DNA of 64,000 bases from Leptolyngbya sp. Heron Island J (GCF_000482245.1 NZ_AWNH01000053.1:106315-170314); one strand, 5' to 3'; shown: positions 45,276-54,685, counted from the stretch's first letter. The notes: generated by a model not told the origin, from the sequence alone. A program made the numbers and translations.

Positions 45276-45316
45276 AACAATGCGGGCTTAACAGTTGCTG
45301 TTGAGCCCGCATTGTT
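45276..45316 (+). terminator. Strong intrinsic terminator between desB and yqeY
   Basis: A 19-bp stem with one G-U pair: AACAATGCGGGCTTAACAG (45276-45294), loop TTG, complementary arm 45298-45316, then TATTTAG. It lies between convergent genes and may serve both. The GCCCGCATT part recurs at 45350-45358 just before the yqeY stop. Confidence 0.85.
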
Positions 45317-45357
45317 TATTTAGCATTTAATTCATATTTACTTTTCTCAAGCCCGCA

Positions 45358-45819
45358 TTAACTGCCAGCTAACTTTGCTTTCACTAAAGCCTGCACTTTT
45401 GCACCATCGGCCTTGCCTTTCATCTGTTTCATGGCAGGCCCCATCACTTTCCCCATATCACGAGGACCACTGGCCCCAGTTTTAACAATTAGCTCGTCAA
45501 TCACCGCTTCAATTTCATCATCAGTCATCTGCTCAGGCAGATACTCTTGCAAGATCGCTAGTTCTTGAGCTTCTTTGTCAGCCAGGTCGTCACGACCTGC
45601 ACTCCTATATTGCTCAATTGAGTCCTTACGCTGTTTGGCCAACTGAGTAACCACTTCAATTTCTTGCTCAGGGGTTAGCGCATCCTGGCCCTTGGGACGT
45701 ACTTCTGTTTCTTTTTCCAGAATCACTTTTTTAACACTGCGAACAGTTTCTAGACGCACTTTGTCGCGGGCTTTCATCGCAGTCTTGATGTCGTTGCTGA
45801 TACGGTCTTTAAGAGACAT
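45358..45819 (-). CDS. GatB/YqeY domain protein
   Basis: 153 aa. It has the YqeY pattern: MSLKDRISNDIKTAMKARDKVRLETVRSV at the N-terminus, an acidic middle (LTPEQEIEVVTQLAKQRKDSIEQY) and the tail domain SGPRDMGKVMGPAMKQMKGKADGAKV shared with GatB and GlnRS. It probably binds tRNA or assists amidotransferase-related tRNA chemistry; the exact role is not established. Confidence 0.9.
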   Translation of the reverse strand: MSLKDRISNDIKTAMKARDKVRLETVRSVKKVILEKETEVRPKGQDALTPEQEIEVVTQLAKQRKDSIEQYRSAGRDDLADKEAQELAILQEYLPEQMTDDEIEAVIDELIVKTGASGPRDMGKVMGPAMKQMKGKADGAKVQALVKAKLAGS

Positions 45820-45869
45820 GGTTAAAAAGACGTTGCCTGCAACGCCTGTTGGGGAGTCAGATCAAAGTG

Positions 45870-45929
45870 CCTCTCCCGCGGGAGAGGGGTTTGGGGTTCT
45901 GAAAGTCTCTCTCTTGGGAGAGAGACTTT
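45870..45929 (-). terminator. Two hairpins downstream of moeB/moeZ; palindromic repeat
   Basis: CCTCTCCCGCGGGAGAGG (45870-45887) is a perfect palindrome. AAAGTCTCTCTC (45902-45913) pairs with GAGAGAGACTTT (45918-45929) around TTGG. The second begins 19 bases after the moeB/moeZ stop and is a plausible terminator. The first, followed by GGGTTTGGGG, resembles dispersed cyanobacterial palindromic repeats. Confidence 0.6.
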
Positions 45930-45947
45930 AGAGAGATGCTAGCCGAC

Positions 45948-47120
45948 CTAATATTGAGGGATGGAGGGGTCAACCTCACGACTCCAGGCAAGAATACCAC
46001 CAGTGACATTGGTGCCTTCGATACCTGCGTCCTTGAGGATGGAGAGCGCTTTGGCAGAACGGCCACCCATCTTGCAATGGGCGATTAACTTGTGACCGTT
46101 GACAAGTTCACGTACTTTTTCGATACCAGTCCCATTTTCAATTTCAGGAAGCGGAATCAGTACCGAGCCGGGAATCTTAGCAATCTCATATTCGTTAGGG
46201 TTACGCACATCTAAAAGCACGTAATCATCTGCACCGCTATCGATTAAGCCCTTGAGATCGGCGACACTCATTTCAGTAATGGCCGCTTGTTGCTCCGCCT
46301 CAGCTGCTTTGGCATCTGGAATGCCACAAAACTGGTCATAATCAATCAGCTTCTCAATGACAGGACGTACCGGATTGGGTCGCAGCTTCAGCTCCCGGAA
46401 CGTCATATCCAGAGAGTTGTAGAGCAACAAACGACCGCTGAGGGTATTGCCCTCACCCAAAATAATCTTGATGGTTTCAGTCGCTTGAATCACCCCAATA
46501 AGGCCAGGCAGAATCCCTAAAACCCCGCCTTCTGCACAGGAAGGAACCAGTCCCGGCGGTGGGGGCTCGGGATAGAGATCGCGATAGTTTGGTCCATCTT
46601 CGTAGTTGAAGACCGTCGCCTGGCCTTCAAATCGGAAAATAGAGCCGTAGACATTAGGCTTGTTGAGCAATACACAAGCATCATTAACCAGGTAGCGGGT
46701 GGGGAAATTGTCAGTCCCATCTACCACGATGTCATAGGGTTCAAAAATCTTCAGGGCATTGTCAGAGCTCAGACGGGTGTTATACAGGTCTACCTGACAA
46801 TGGGGGTTAATTTCGAGAATACGATTCTTGGCCGATTCAATTTTAGGCTTGTTCACCCAAGAGGTGCTATGGATAATCTGACGCTGGAGGTTGGAATAAT
46901 CCACAACGTCAAAATCAACCAGGCCAATGCGACCGACACCAGCCGCAGCCAAATAGAGAATTAAGGGGGAGCCCAGCCCACCGGTACCAATACACAGCAC
47001 ACTGGCAGCTTTGAGCCGTTTTTGACCATCAACGCCGATCTCGGGCAGAATTAAATGCCGCGAGTAACGCTCATAGTCTTCTTTAGTCAGTTGGATGTCA
47101 TCCAAATTTGGATTCAGCAT
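45948..47120 (-). CDS. moeB: E1-like adenylyltransferase with C-terminal rhodanese domain (MoeB/MoeZ type)
   Basis: 390 aa. The ThiF/MoeB domain (1-265) has the ATP-binding GTGGLGSPLILYLAAAGVG, DFDVVDYSNLQRQ, and Cys in SCAEGGVLG. The C-terminal rhodanese domain (about 280-390) has the active-site loop HCKMGGRS. Such proteins adenylate the C-terminal glycine of sulfur-carrier proteins (MoaD, ThiS, CysO-like) and pass sulfur from the rhodanese Cys. The adjacent JAMM peptidase gene (64 bp upstream, same strand) suggests a carrier needing proteolytic maturation or cleavage. A cysteine desulfurase lies about 6 kb away. Confidence 0.92.
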   Translation of the reverse strand: MLNPNLDDIQLTKEDYERYSRHLILPEIGVDGQKRLKAASVLCIGTGGLGSPLILYLAAAGVGRIGLVDFDVVDYSNLQRQIIHSTSWVNKPKIESAKNRILEINPHCQVDLYNTRLSSDNALKIFEPYDIVVDGTDNFPTRYLVNDACVLLNKPNVYGSIFRFEGQATVFNYEDGPNYRDLYPEPPPPGLVPSCAEGGVLGILPGLIGVIQATETIKIILGEGNTLSGRLLLYNSLDMTFRELKLRPNPVRPVIEKLIDYDQFCGIPDAKAAEAEQQAAITEMSVADLKGLIDSGADDYVLLDVRNPNEYEIAKIPGSVLIPLPEIENGTGIEKVRELVNGHKLIAHCKMGGRSAKALSILKDAGIEGTNVTGGILAWSREVDPSIPQY

Positions 47121-47183
47121 GGTTCCTTAAGAACGAAAAATAATTGGCAGGATTTGATAACAACGCTGCAGTATGGGCGTTTC

Positions 47184-47720
47184 TTATTTCAGGACGACAA
47201 GCGGCATTCGATCTTTAGCCGCAGACGCTGGAGCAATTTTGAGCGGCTCAGGTTGAAATTGATGACTACTATCCAGCTGCCAGTTTTGCAGATCAACAGC
47301 CACGCCATTACGGACAGACGCGATGATATAGGAATAGCTGGACCAGGCTAAGTTGCGATCGCACTCCGAAGGCACCGCCTCAGCATCAGGATGCGAATGA
47401 TATACCCCAATAATGGTCAAGCCTTTTTCCCGAGCCTGGCGCTGAGTTTCAAACAAATCTTTGGGGTCGATGCAATAGCGTCGCGCTTTGGTCATGGTGG
47501 CTGAATTGCCCTGACCTGACTCAGCCAAATTATCAGCCACATCAGCAGTCCAAGCATTATCGAGCAAGACTACATCCACCAAAGTTTTTTGGTCGGCCAC
47601 AGCGTCAAACAGACCCACCAGCAAACCGCACCCCTCATGGGGATAGGCCTGTTCCGCATGGGCTTGCACGCGCTCAATATGCGCTTGTGTGAGGGTCAGA
47701 GCCACAACCAGTCTGCTCAA
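47184..47720 (-). CDS. JAMM/MPN metallopeptidase (M67 family)
   Basis: 178 aa from TTG at 47720; a GTG at 47705 is an equally good start. The zinc motif is complete: Glu in YPHEGCGLLVG and His-Ser-His-(10)-Asp in VYHSHPDAEAVPSECD. Bacterial members cleave C-terminal extensions or conjugates from ubiquitin-like sulfur carriers, as Mec does for CysO. Placement directly upstream of the MoeB/rhodanese gene supports that role. The carrier itself is not in this window. Confidence 0.9.
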   Translation of the reverse strand: MSRLVVALTLTQAHIERVQAHAEQAYPHEGCGLLVGLFDAVADQKTLVDVVLLDNAWTADVADNLAESGQGNSATMTKARRYCIDPKDLFETQRQAREKGLTIIGVYHSHPDAEAVPSECDRNLAWSSYSYIIASVRNGVAVDLQNWQLDSSHQFQPEPLKIAPASAAKDRMPLVVLK

Positions 47721-47857
47721 AAAGCGTCAGATTTTTTATTGTAGAGCAGATTCCGTGACGCTTAATTAATATCCTTAATAATCGTCAGAAGACACCTTGC
47801 AGGTAGCATCAGCCTTCAAATTGCAGAAATCAGTCTTAAAGACGCAAAAAAACTGAT

Positions 47858-49204
47858 CTACTCAAGCAATGGCTCAACCACCTTGTCCATAGCCACCGAG
47901 CGCGATGCTTTGAAAAGCAATCGGTCGCCTGGCTGAATAAATTGCTTGAGGTGCTGTGCTAAGTCAGTATGGTGGGTGAACTTTTGATGGGGTACATCAC
48001 CAGCCCCCATGGCCATTGCGTTCGCTTCAGCAGGATCGGCCAGAATAAATAAGTGGTCGAGACCCAAGCTTTGCACCACGGTGCCAATGGTTTGGTGCAG
48101 CTCCACTGACTTATGGCCTAGTTCTTTCATCGTGCCCAGCACAGCAATATGCCGCTGACCTGGCTGATCTTTGAGGAGTCGCAGAGCCGCTTTCATCGAT
48201 TCAGCACCCGCGTTGTAGGTTTCATCCAGCAGCACGATGTCATTTTTCAATTCATAGCGTTTGGCCCGACCTGCAGGCATATCAACTGTGAGGCCCAGGG
48301 CTAAACCACGCCAATCCAGGTTTAGCGCCTGCAGCGTTGCGATCGCACTCAAATAATTCAACGCATTGTGCTGGCCTTCTAGTGGCAACGGCAGCTCTAT
48401 ATCATCCACCACCACCGTATTGCCTTGAAAATGGCCATGCACATCTCCCCCCATCAAACCATAGGTAATGGTGTTCCCAGACCACACCCGCGCCGCTGTA
48501 TCCATCAGTCGAGCATTATCATGATTCAGCACAGCAGTGCCATCGGCTGGCATATGAGTCAGCAGCTCACACTTGGCATCAGCAATGGCCTGCTCTGAGC
48601 CCAACAGCCCAATGTGGGCCGTGCCCACATTAGTAATCACAGAAACATTGGGTTGAGCAATCTGGGCCAGTAGTGCAATTTGCCCAGGCCCCCGCATCCC
48701 CATTTCCACTACCGCATAGTCGTGATCAGAGGTGAGCTCTAATAGGGTCTTAGGCACACCAATTTCATTGTTGAAATTGGCACGGGTCTTATGTACAGAA
48801 CCGTGGAGCCCGAGCGCCGCCGAGATCAGTTCTTTGGTGGTTGTCTTACCCACAGATCCCGTAATCGCTACCACCGGCAGGCCCAACTGCTGCCGCCACC
48901 AGCGGCCAATAGCCTGGTAGGCCACCAGAGTATCTTTAACCTCTATGCGGGGAATATCAGCAGTAATTACCCCCTGGCGAGTGATGGTGGCGATCGCACC
49001 TGATGTGATCGCCTGCGCTATAAATTGATGGCCATCAAAACGCTCACCTTCTAGCGCTAAAAACACATCTTGGGGTCGAATCGTGCGCGTATCTGTACTG
49101 ATATGACCCACTGTCTGATTTAAATGGGTAGACAACAGGGTATGTCCAACAACCTCATCACCGAGGGCATCTAAAATTTGAGAAATCAGGGCAAAACTAG
49201 GCAT
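47858..49204 (-). CDS. murF: UDP-N-acetylmuramoyl-tripeptide--D-alanyl-D-alanine ligase
   Basis: 448 aa Mur ligase. It adds D-Ala-D-Ala to UDP-MurNAc-tripeptide in peptidoglycan synthesis. N-terminal substrate domain with STDTRTIRPQDVFLALEGERFDGH, P-loop VVAITGSVGKTTTKELI, central RANFNNEIGVPKTLLEL and AVVEMGMRGPGQI, and the C-terminal LLDETYNAGAESMKAAL. Expected length; ATG start. Confidence 0.96.
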   Translation of the reverse strand: MPSFALISQILDALGDEVVGHTLLSTHLNQTVGHISTDTRTIRPQDVFLALEGERFDGHQFIAQAITSGAIATITRQGVITADIPRIEVKDTLVAYQAIGRWWRQQLGLPVVAITGSVGKTTTKELISAALGLHGSVHKTRANFNNEIGVPKTLLELTSDHDYAVVEMGMRGPGQIALLAQIAQPNVSVITNVGTAHIGLLGSEQAIADAKCELLTHMPADGTAVLNHDNARLMDTAARVWSGNTITYGLMGGDVHGHFQGNTVVVDDIELPLPLEGQHNALNYLSAIATLQALNLDWRGLALGLTVDMPAGRAKRYELKNDIVLLDETYNAGAESMKAALRLLKDQPGQRHIAVLGTMKELGHKSVELHQTIGTVVQSLGLDHLFILADPAEANAMAMGAGDVPHQKFTHHTDLAQHLKQFIQPGDRLLFKASRSVAMDKVVEPLLE

Positions 49205-49697
49205 AACAAAGCTTTGAAGGAATGAAGCAAGACAAACTCATCAGTACTATCCCGTTATCACATATAGGCTTGATGAAGAAAGGCCAGTAATTTTACAGAA
49301 GCTTCAGAAGAGCTTGCTGCAAAAGCATCCTATCTGAAAAATCCCATAGCTAAACTAATGGAGCGTAAGTTTGCTGTGTATCAAAGCACTGTTAGAGATC
49401 AAGGGGGATGTTAGTCTCGACTTACGCAGCCAACATGTCAAACCGCAGTTACATACCAACATTTACTCTCAGACTTTTGTAGCTCTAGCTGAACCTTTGA
49501 CAATTAGAGCCATTTATCTGGCTAAATGCCTAAATTACCTAGCCGTCAGTAATTTTCAGGTGCTTTTGTAAGTTTTCATGCTGTCTTAGGTCATCATAAC
49601 CAGTTAGACTTAAAATCAGTCTGATGCTAGTTTTGGTCGGCGCAAGTTTTCCCTGTACGAGATTGTTATATAAGGTGTATTTGCTGAGGTTTCACTG
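49205..49697. other. Gene-free divergent region
   Basis: No supported gene; a 66-codon plus frame at 49371-49571 has no recognisable features or RBS. The region must hold promoters for murF (minus) and the gene at 49698 (plus). Nothing else was recognised. Confidence 0.45.
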
Positions 49698-50996
49698 GTG
49701 AATGTCCAATCAAGCTATTCGCGATCTGACTACGGTGCGCGATTAGTTAGTCCGCAGGAACAGGTGCTTTATGACCATTGGATTGGCTGTGTCAACTCTG
49801 AGCCGCCCAATGTACTCATCGAGCGGTTCAATACCCTGTTCGTTGACGGCACTGGCTATAGCGATCGTCAGGTTGTCAGCAGTCTTGACAAAATTCTGCT
49901 GGACTCCCACGCCGATATGTATTTTCACCATATTCTGAATCGTTGCTGTCATATTCTGATCAACCGCTGGCAAAAGAATCGGGAATATCAACCCGCGATC
50001 GCAGAACTAGTCACCCTATTTGAATATTCTCCCAGCCACGCTGTACGTGAGGTATCTCGGGCGCGCTCTGTCAGGCGTTTACGAGAAATCGTTTCCCAGT
50101 TTAGAAAAACTGAGCAATACCTAATGCTCAAGCGCCTGGTTCAGGTGATGGAGCGAGAGAGCGAGCCGATACTACGGTCCCGCCAGCCCCTGGGTACCCT
50201 GATTGGTCGCTATCCATATCTTTATGAACATTGTTTGCTGAGCGAAGAGAGCCCTAAGGAACAAAAAACTCACATTCGCCGCATGCGACACCAGGCGCAG
50301 AAAAAGGTAGAGCTGGATTTATCTCAGTATGTGAACTATCGTGTGCGACGCTCACGACTCAAGCGAGAAGGACTTTTAGAAGAGCAAGGCCGGTGGCTAC
50401 GTCCCTCAAACAATCCCACCTTACTGAGCGATCGCGAACTGGTCGATTCCCTACAGCAGTTTTCTGGCAAGGACTCCCAGGGACGGACCTACAACGACCT
50501 GGCATTAAGGTTTCGCAGTCAATGTTGTGAAGCAGTCACCTTTAAGTCCTTTAAGGACAACTTTTATGAATACCTCGTGTCAGGGGTTGACCCAGCCTAT
50601 GGTCGGCAACATTTTAACGATGCTCTATATCAAAATTTGAAAGATATCTATCCTGAAAACGATAGCCAGCGGCTCAATGATTTCTTATTAGTACGAACCT
50701 GCTCCAACTTGTTTAATTTCCTAGTGGTCGATCCTGCAGGGTCCCATTCACACTTTGTCTTCATTGACCTAATCAATAATTTGGGAGCCACCCTCACAAC
50801 CGGTCTACTGCTGAGAATTTTGCTGCTATGCCGTAAGGTTAAGCCCTACCTGGAGCGGCGGCTGTCCACCTTGTTTAACCACTACGAATTAGCCAAGCAA
50901 GATTCTGTGGGTTGGCTGGTGAAAATATTGGAAACCCTCAACCTGGCCCTGAGCCTGACCTTTGGGCATCTCGATATTTCTCACACACTGGCATAG
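49698..50996 (+). CDS. Conserved-looking cyanobacterial hypothetical protein
   Basis: 432 aa from GTG at 49698. Not recognised. It is helical and basic throughout: repeated Arg/Lys-rich stretches (REVSRARSVRRLREIVSQFRK; RRMRHQAQKKVELDL) and LLLRILLLCRKVKPYLERRL near the C-terminus. No signal peptide, TM segment or catalytic motif is evident. Length, codon use and lack of overlaps support a real gene. It stands alone between murF and the 51361 gene. Confidence 0.7.
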   Translation: MNVQSSYSRSDYGARLVSPQEQVLYDHWIGCVNSEPPNVLIERFNTLFVDGTGYSDRQVVSSLDKILLDSHADMYFHHILNRCCHILINRWQKNREYQPAIAELVTLFEYSPSHAVREVSRARSVRRLREIVSQFRKTEQYLMLKRLVQVMERESEPILRSRQPLGTLIGRYPYLYEHCLLSEESPKEQKTHIRRMRHQAQKKVELDLSQYVNYRVRRSRLKREGLLEEQGRWLRPSNNPTLLSDRELVDSLQQFSGKDSQGRTYNDLALRFRSQCCEAVTFKSFKDNFYEYLVSGVDPAYGRQHFNDALYQNLKDIYPENDSQRLNDFLLVRTCSNLFNFLVVDPAGSHSHFVFIDLINNLGATLTTGLLLRILLLCRKVKPYLERRLSTLFNHYELAKQDSVGWLVKILETLNLALSLTFGHLDISHTLA

Positions 50997-51360
50997 TCCC
51001 GTTACAGCTGATCTGTCTTTAATCCTCAATACACCCTGCTGGGACTTACGTGTGCATCGCAAGCAGCGACTGCACGGATAGCGTGTGTCAGCCTGTGGTG
51101 GGCCAGCTTTGTGGCGTCAGCAGAAAGTTTATACGGCGTTGAGTTGCTTCTACAGACATAGACAAAACCCTGAAAAGCTCTATTCCAGAAAGGTTTCAGC
51201 CGACATTATAGGTCTTGATGATGGGAATATTTTTTATAAAATCCAAATTTTTCTTTTCAGTTTGCTGTATACTCTGCTAACTTCCTAGGCATCCCGTCTA
51301 TCAAGTCGGCTATTGTTGGTCCGTCCATAGTCACTACTGTCAAATCGTACATGTCGAGTT
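50997..51360. other. Intergenic region
   Basis: 364 bases. A 67-codon frame (51085-51288) is present but has no family resemblance or good RBS, so it is not called. No terminator with a clear U tract or other element was identified. Confidence 0.4.
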
Positions 51361-52386
51361 ATGAGCCAATCTAGACAGTCCAATGCCACAGCAACTCCCC
51401 CTGCAGGCACATCCCTAGAAGCTGACACGTTGGTCGAAGCCTATGCTGAAGACCTCATGGATGAAATCTTTGATGATGTCGATCGCATTTTAGCGGGTGA
51501 AGAATCGGCTATTTATGCAGAGCCCCTGGTTCAAGAGCAGGATGCAGCTTCTTTGCTAAAGGCTGAAGCGGTCACTGTCCCAGCCATGATTGTGCCAGTC
51601 ACTGCTGATCAAGCAGTAGAGGCACGGGCCACGGCACCCATCACCGAGCAAAAAGCGAGGGTAGGCGACACTGATACGGGTAAGCCATCGGCTGATAAAT
51701 CCACTAAAAAGCGACGATGGCGGACTTTTGCATTGGGTGCAATCTGTTTATCAGCTCTCACCGCCACTGGAATTTGGTGGATACGGCAGCAGCCTAGCTT
51801 TCAATCAGCAACCGTTCCTACTGCAACCGCCCCTACCGCTCCACCGACTCCGATAATTTCCGAAGAAGCTGCTTTTGGGAACTACCTGAAGCGATCGCTA
51901 CGAGTGATTAGCAGTGAGCGTAGTGCTCAGACTGAGACTCAATTCCCCAGCGCTATTGCAACAGCCCCCACAACAGCAACCGGGACTCAAGCAGCAGGCT
52001 CGCCGCAGCAGGCTAACAATGTCATCGAGCGGGTGTTTGTGCCTTTATTGCAGCCTAGTGCAGGCAATAATAACCAAGGTCGCCCTTCCAACGTGGTGAC
52101 GCTACCTCCCTCGTTGCCCGCACCCAATGCTGGCACCACTGGCCAGAACAATAACGCTACACCTGTTCCCAATATTGCAGCTAGTAATACCTATGAACTT
52201 GTAGGTGTTTTGGAGTTAGGCGATCGCTCAGCTGCCCTGTTTGAAGTCAACGGCTCGTCACAGCGGGTCTACATTGGCGAAACCATCGGGGGAAGTGGCT
52301 GGAGTATTGTGTCAATCAACAACGAAGAGGTTGTAGTGCGACGTAATGGTGAAGTTCGCTCCATTTACATTGGGCAACAGTTCTAA
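51361..52386 (+). CDS. Single-pass membrane protein with PilP/GspC-like C-terminal beta domain
   Basis: 341 aa. An acidic cytoplasmic N-terminus (1-112) is followed by a basic stop KKRRWR and one TM helix (about 119-139; TFALGAICLSALTATGIWW). A long Pro/Ala/Thr/Gln-rich periplasmic linker follows. The last 65 residues form a compact beta domain (YELVGVLELGDRSAALFEVN, then VYIGETIGGSGWSIVSI) resembling the homology region of type II secretion GspC or type IV pilus PilP. It may be an envelope-spanning scaffold. No pilus or secretion genes lie nearby, so the assignment is structural analogy only. Confidence 0.7.
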   Translation: MSQSRQSNATATPPAGTSLEADTLVEAYAEDLMDEIFDDVDRILAGEESAIYAEPLVQEQDAASLLKAEAVTVPAMIVPVTADQAVEARATAPITEQKARVGDTDTGKPSADKSTKKRRWRTFALGAICLSALTATGIWWIRQQPSFQSATVPTATAPTAPPTPIISEEAAFGNYLKRSLRVISSERSAQTETQFPSAIATAPTTATGTQAAGSPQQANNVIERVFVPLLQPSAGNNNQGRPSNVVTLPPSLPAPNAGTTGQNNNATPVPNIAASNTYELVGVLELGDRSAALFEVNGSSQRVYIGETIGGSGWSIVSINNEEVVVRRNGEVRSIYIGQQF

Positions 52387-52445
52387 ACTAAACTATGTTG
52401 AGGACACTGTGCCTGATGTTTGGCTGCATGGGGTTGACTTAGCAA

Positions 52446-53012
52446 ATGAGCATATTTGACGATTTCAGTCGCTTTTTGGAGACTCGTTTAGATGAGTTTC
52501 TAAAAGCCCATCCTCACCTGGAGATGATGGCCCTTGAAGAGCAACTACGGGGTCAAGAGGAAGATGCGATCGCAACCCTAGCCACCCTCAAACGGAGGGA
52601 AGCGGAACTTGAAACAGCCGTTCTAGATACAGCTAAAGACATCAAACGCTGGCATGAACGCATTGCCAAAGCAGAGGCGGCCCAGCGATTTGATTTAGTC
52701 AAACCAGCTAGAGAACGGGAGGCTACCCTGCTACGCCAGGGGAATCATCTGTGGGGTCAGATGAAAAGCATTAAGTCACGTTTGGCAGAAACCCAAAATT
52801 TACAACAGCAAATCCACACAAAGCGCCAGGAACTTAAAGCTAAAATTGCAGCTGCCCAAACAGCTGCCCAAGCACAGCCTAGGGACTCTAGTACCACAGG
52901 CTGGCACCGCAGTCCTTTTCAGTCCAGGCCTCTGGACCCTCTAGAAGAAAGTTTTCAGCGCTGGGAAACCGAGGCAGAACTTGAAGAATTAAAACGACAG
53001 ATGGGCCAGTAG
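52446..53012 (+). CDS. Coiled-coil cyanobacterial protein (TIGR04376-like)
   Basis: 188 aa. N-terminus MSIFDDFSRFLETRLDEFLK, a long coiled coil (about 30-140, rich in E/K/Q/R heptads) and a C-terminal motif LEESFQRWETEAELEELKRQ. This arrangement matches, from memory, the cyanobacterial family TIGR04376 of unknown function. It follows the membrane protein gene by 59 bases on the same strand and converges on the cysteine desulfurase gene. Confidence 0.75.
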   Translation: MSIFDDFSRFLETRLDEFLKAHPHLEMMALEEQLRGQEEDAIATLATLKRREAELETAVLDTAKDIKRWHERIAKAEAAQRFDLVKPAREREATLLRQGNHLWGQMKSIKSRLAETQNLQQQIHTKRQELKAKIAAAQTAAQAQPRDSSTTGWHRSPFQSRPLDPLEESFQRWETEAELEELKRQMGQ

Positions 53013-53034
53013 GGATATATTTCGGCCATTGCCA

Positions 53035-54186
53035 TTAAACAGCTCTCAACGCCTTAACCGTTGCCACAACTGCCTCACCCACCTGCTGAATTTCAGCGGC
53101 TGTTGTAAAGCGGCCTAAACCAAACCGTAACGACGCATAGGCAAGTTGATCACTACGCCCCAGCGCCTTCAGCACATGGGATGGGGCCGTGCTAGCTGAA
53201 CTACAGGCGGACCCCGACGACAGGGCCACGACTGATTGCAGCCCTAGCAACAGGGCTTGACCATCCACACCCCCAAAGCTGACGTTGAGATTTCCCGGTA
53301 GACGCTGGGTAGGATGACCATTGAGACAAATATCGGGTAGCTGGTTGAGGGAATGGAGAAGTTGCGATCGCAGCCCGACTAGCCGCTTACGTTCTGAATC
53401 CATTTCTGCCACAGCTAGGTCCAGAGCTTTCGCAAACCCCACAATTTGCGGCGGATATAAAGTCCCCGAACGCATCCCCCGTTCATGGCCACCGCCATGG
53501 AGCTGGGCTGCCAGATTAACCCGAGGCTGGCGGCGGCGCACATACAGCGCGCCAATGCCCTTAGGACCATATACTTTATGAGCCGTCATCGACATCAGAT
53601 GAATGTTCATCGCCTGAACATCCAAAGGCACTTTGCCAATCGCCTGAGCCGCATCCGTGTGAAACAAAATCTCCTGTTTTTGACATAGCGCTCCAATCTC
53701 TTCAATCGGCTGCAGCACTCCAATTTCATTATTAGCCGCCATCACTGAGACCAAAATAGTCTCGGGTCGAATAGCCTTTTCCAACGTTGTTAGCGAGACC
53801 AACCCATCAGACTCTACCGGCAAATATGTGACTTCAAACCCCAAGGATTCCAAATAGCGACAGGGATCCAATACAGCACTATGCTCTGTTTGCACAGTAA
53901 TGATGTGCTTACCATAACTAAAGTACGCTTCAGCGACACCTTTAATCGCTAAGTTGTTTGCCTCAGTTGCCCCACTGGTAAAAACAATCTCTTCCGGTTG
54001 AGCATTAATTGTTTTAGCAATCGTCTCACGACTGTTTTTAACCGCCGCTTCAGCCTGCCAGCCATAGCTGTGCAGGCTGCTAGGATTGCCAAAATAGTCT
54101 GTAAAAAAAGGCAGCATAGCATCAACAACCCGCTGATCAACCGGCGTTGTTGCATGGAAGTCAAGATAGATAGGAGAGTTTGCCAT
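53035..54186 (-). CDS. Cysteine desulfurase (NifS/IscS type)
   Basis: 383 aa from the ATG at 54186, six bases after the stop of the upstream gene; a TTG at 54195 is less likely. A PLP enzyme that removes sulfur from cysteine for Fe-S clusters and thio-cofactors. N-terminal YLDFHATTPVD, TEHSAVLDPC, PLP Lys in MTAHKVYGPKGIGALY, and the catalytic Cys in the flexible loop SSGSACSSAS, typical of group I. It is preceded by the DUF4359 gene. Confidence 0.95.
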   Translation of the reverse strand: MANSPIYLDFHATTPVDQRVVDAMLPFFTDYFGNPSSLHSYGWQAEAAVKNSRETIAKTINAQPEEIVFTSGATEANNLAIKGVAEAYFSYGKHIITVQTEHSAVLDPCRYLESLGFEVTYLPVESDGLVSLTTLEKAIRPETILVSVMAANNEIGVLQPIEEIGALCQKQEILFHTDAAQAIGKVPLDVQAMNIHLMSMTAHKVYGPKGIGALYVRRRQPRVNLAAQLHGGGHERGMRSGTLYPPQIVGFAKALDLAVAEMDSERKRLVGLRSQLLHSLNQLPDICLNGHPTQRLPGNLNVSFGGVDGQALLLGLQSVVALSSGSACSSASTAPSHVLKALGRSDQLAYASLRFGLGRFTTAAEIQQVGEAVVATVKALRAV

Positions 54187-54191
54187 AGGAC

Positions 54192-54572
54192 TCAACCTAC
54201 TGTTTGTTGAATAGGAATAAATCGGTTAAAAATACCAAGAATTCTCACACGTATTGAAGGAATTTGAGTCGTGTAGAGACTAAACACTCCAAAGTTTTGA
54301 CGCTCAGTATTATCTTCTATAAAGCCTTTCAGATCGTCTTCGCCAATCAGGGTGCCTTGTTCAATAGCCGTCTCACAAATATCCCCTAGGGCTTTCCCCA
54401 GATCACCCAGCCAGCTATCTAGCTCTTCTGCCTGGCAAAACGCTGCACGGGCTTCATTCTGTAGGGTTTCTGCTGCAAACGTGTTGTACTGCTCTTGATC
54501 GGGATTAGTAGCAATCAGCACGGTCGCCAATGCACCTAATCCTGCTACGCCTATAAACGCTTTGACTTTCAT
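54192..54572 (-). CDS. DUF4359 protein
   Basis: 126 aa. A short N-terminal hydrophobic helix (FIGVAGLGALATVLIATNP) acts as signal or anchor, followed by the NPDQEQYNTFAAETLQ motif and two cysteines, ending FSLYTTQIPSIRVRILGIFNRF. This matches the cyanobacterial DUF4359 family, of unknown function and probably exported or membrane-attached. It ends six bases before the cysteine desulfurase ATG. Confidence 0.8.
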   Translation of the reverse strand: MKVKAFIGVAGLGALATVLIATNPDQEQYNTFAAETLQNEARAAFCQAEELDSWLGDLGKALGDICETAIEQGTLIGEDDLKGFIEDNTERQNFGVFSLYTTQIPSIRVRILGIFNRFIPIQQTVG

Positions 54573-54685
54573 AGCTCTGCGATAGTATCCCAGTAATTGA
54601 CGGCTGCTCTACCGTTCTAGCATAAGCAGGTAAAAGGTTATTCGATAGCTTTAGATACTTTATCTTGTCGCAAGTAAGCTCTAAA

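Noticed and set aside
49371..49571. 66-codon frame between murF and the next gene
   Set aside because: No RBS or recognisable sequence; not distinguishable from chance.
51085..51288. 67-codon frame upstream of the membrane protein gene
   Set aside because: No RBS or family resemblance; low-complexity end.
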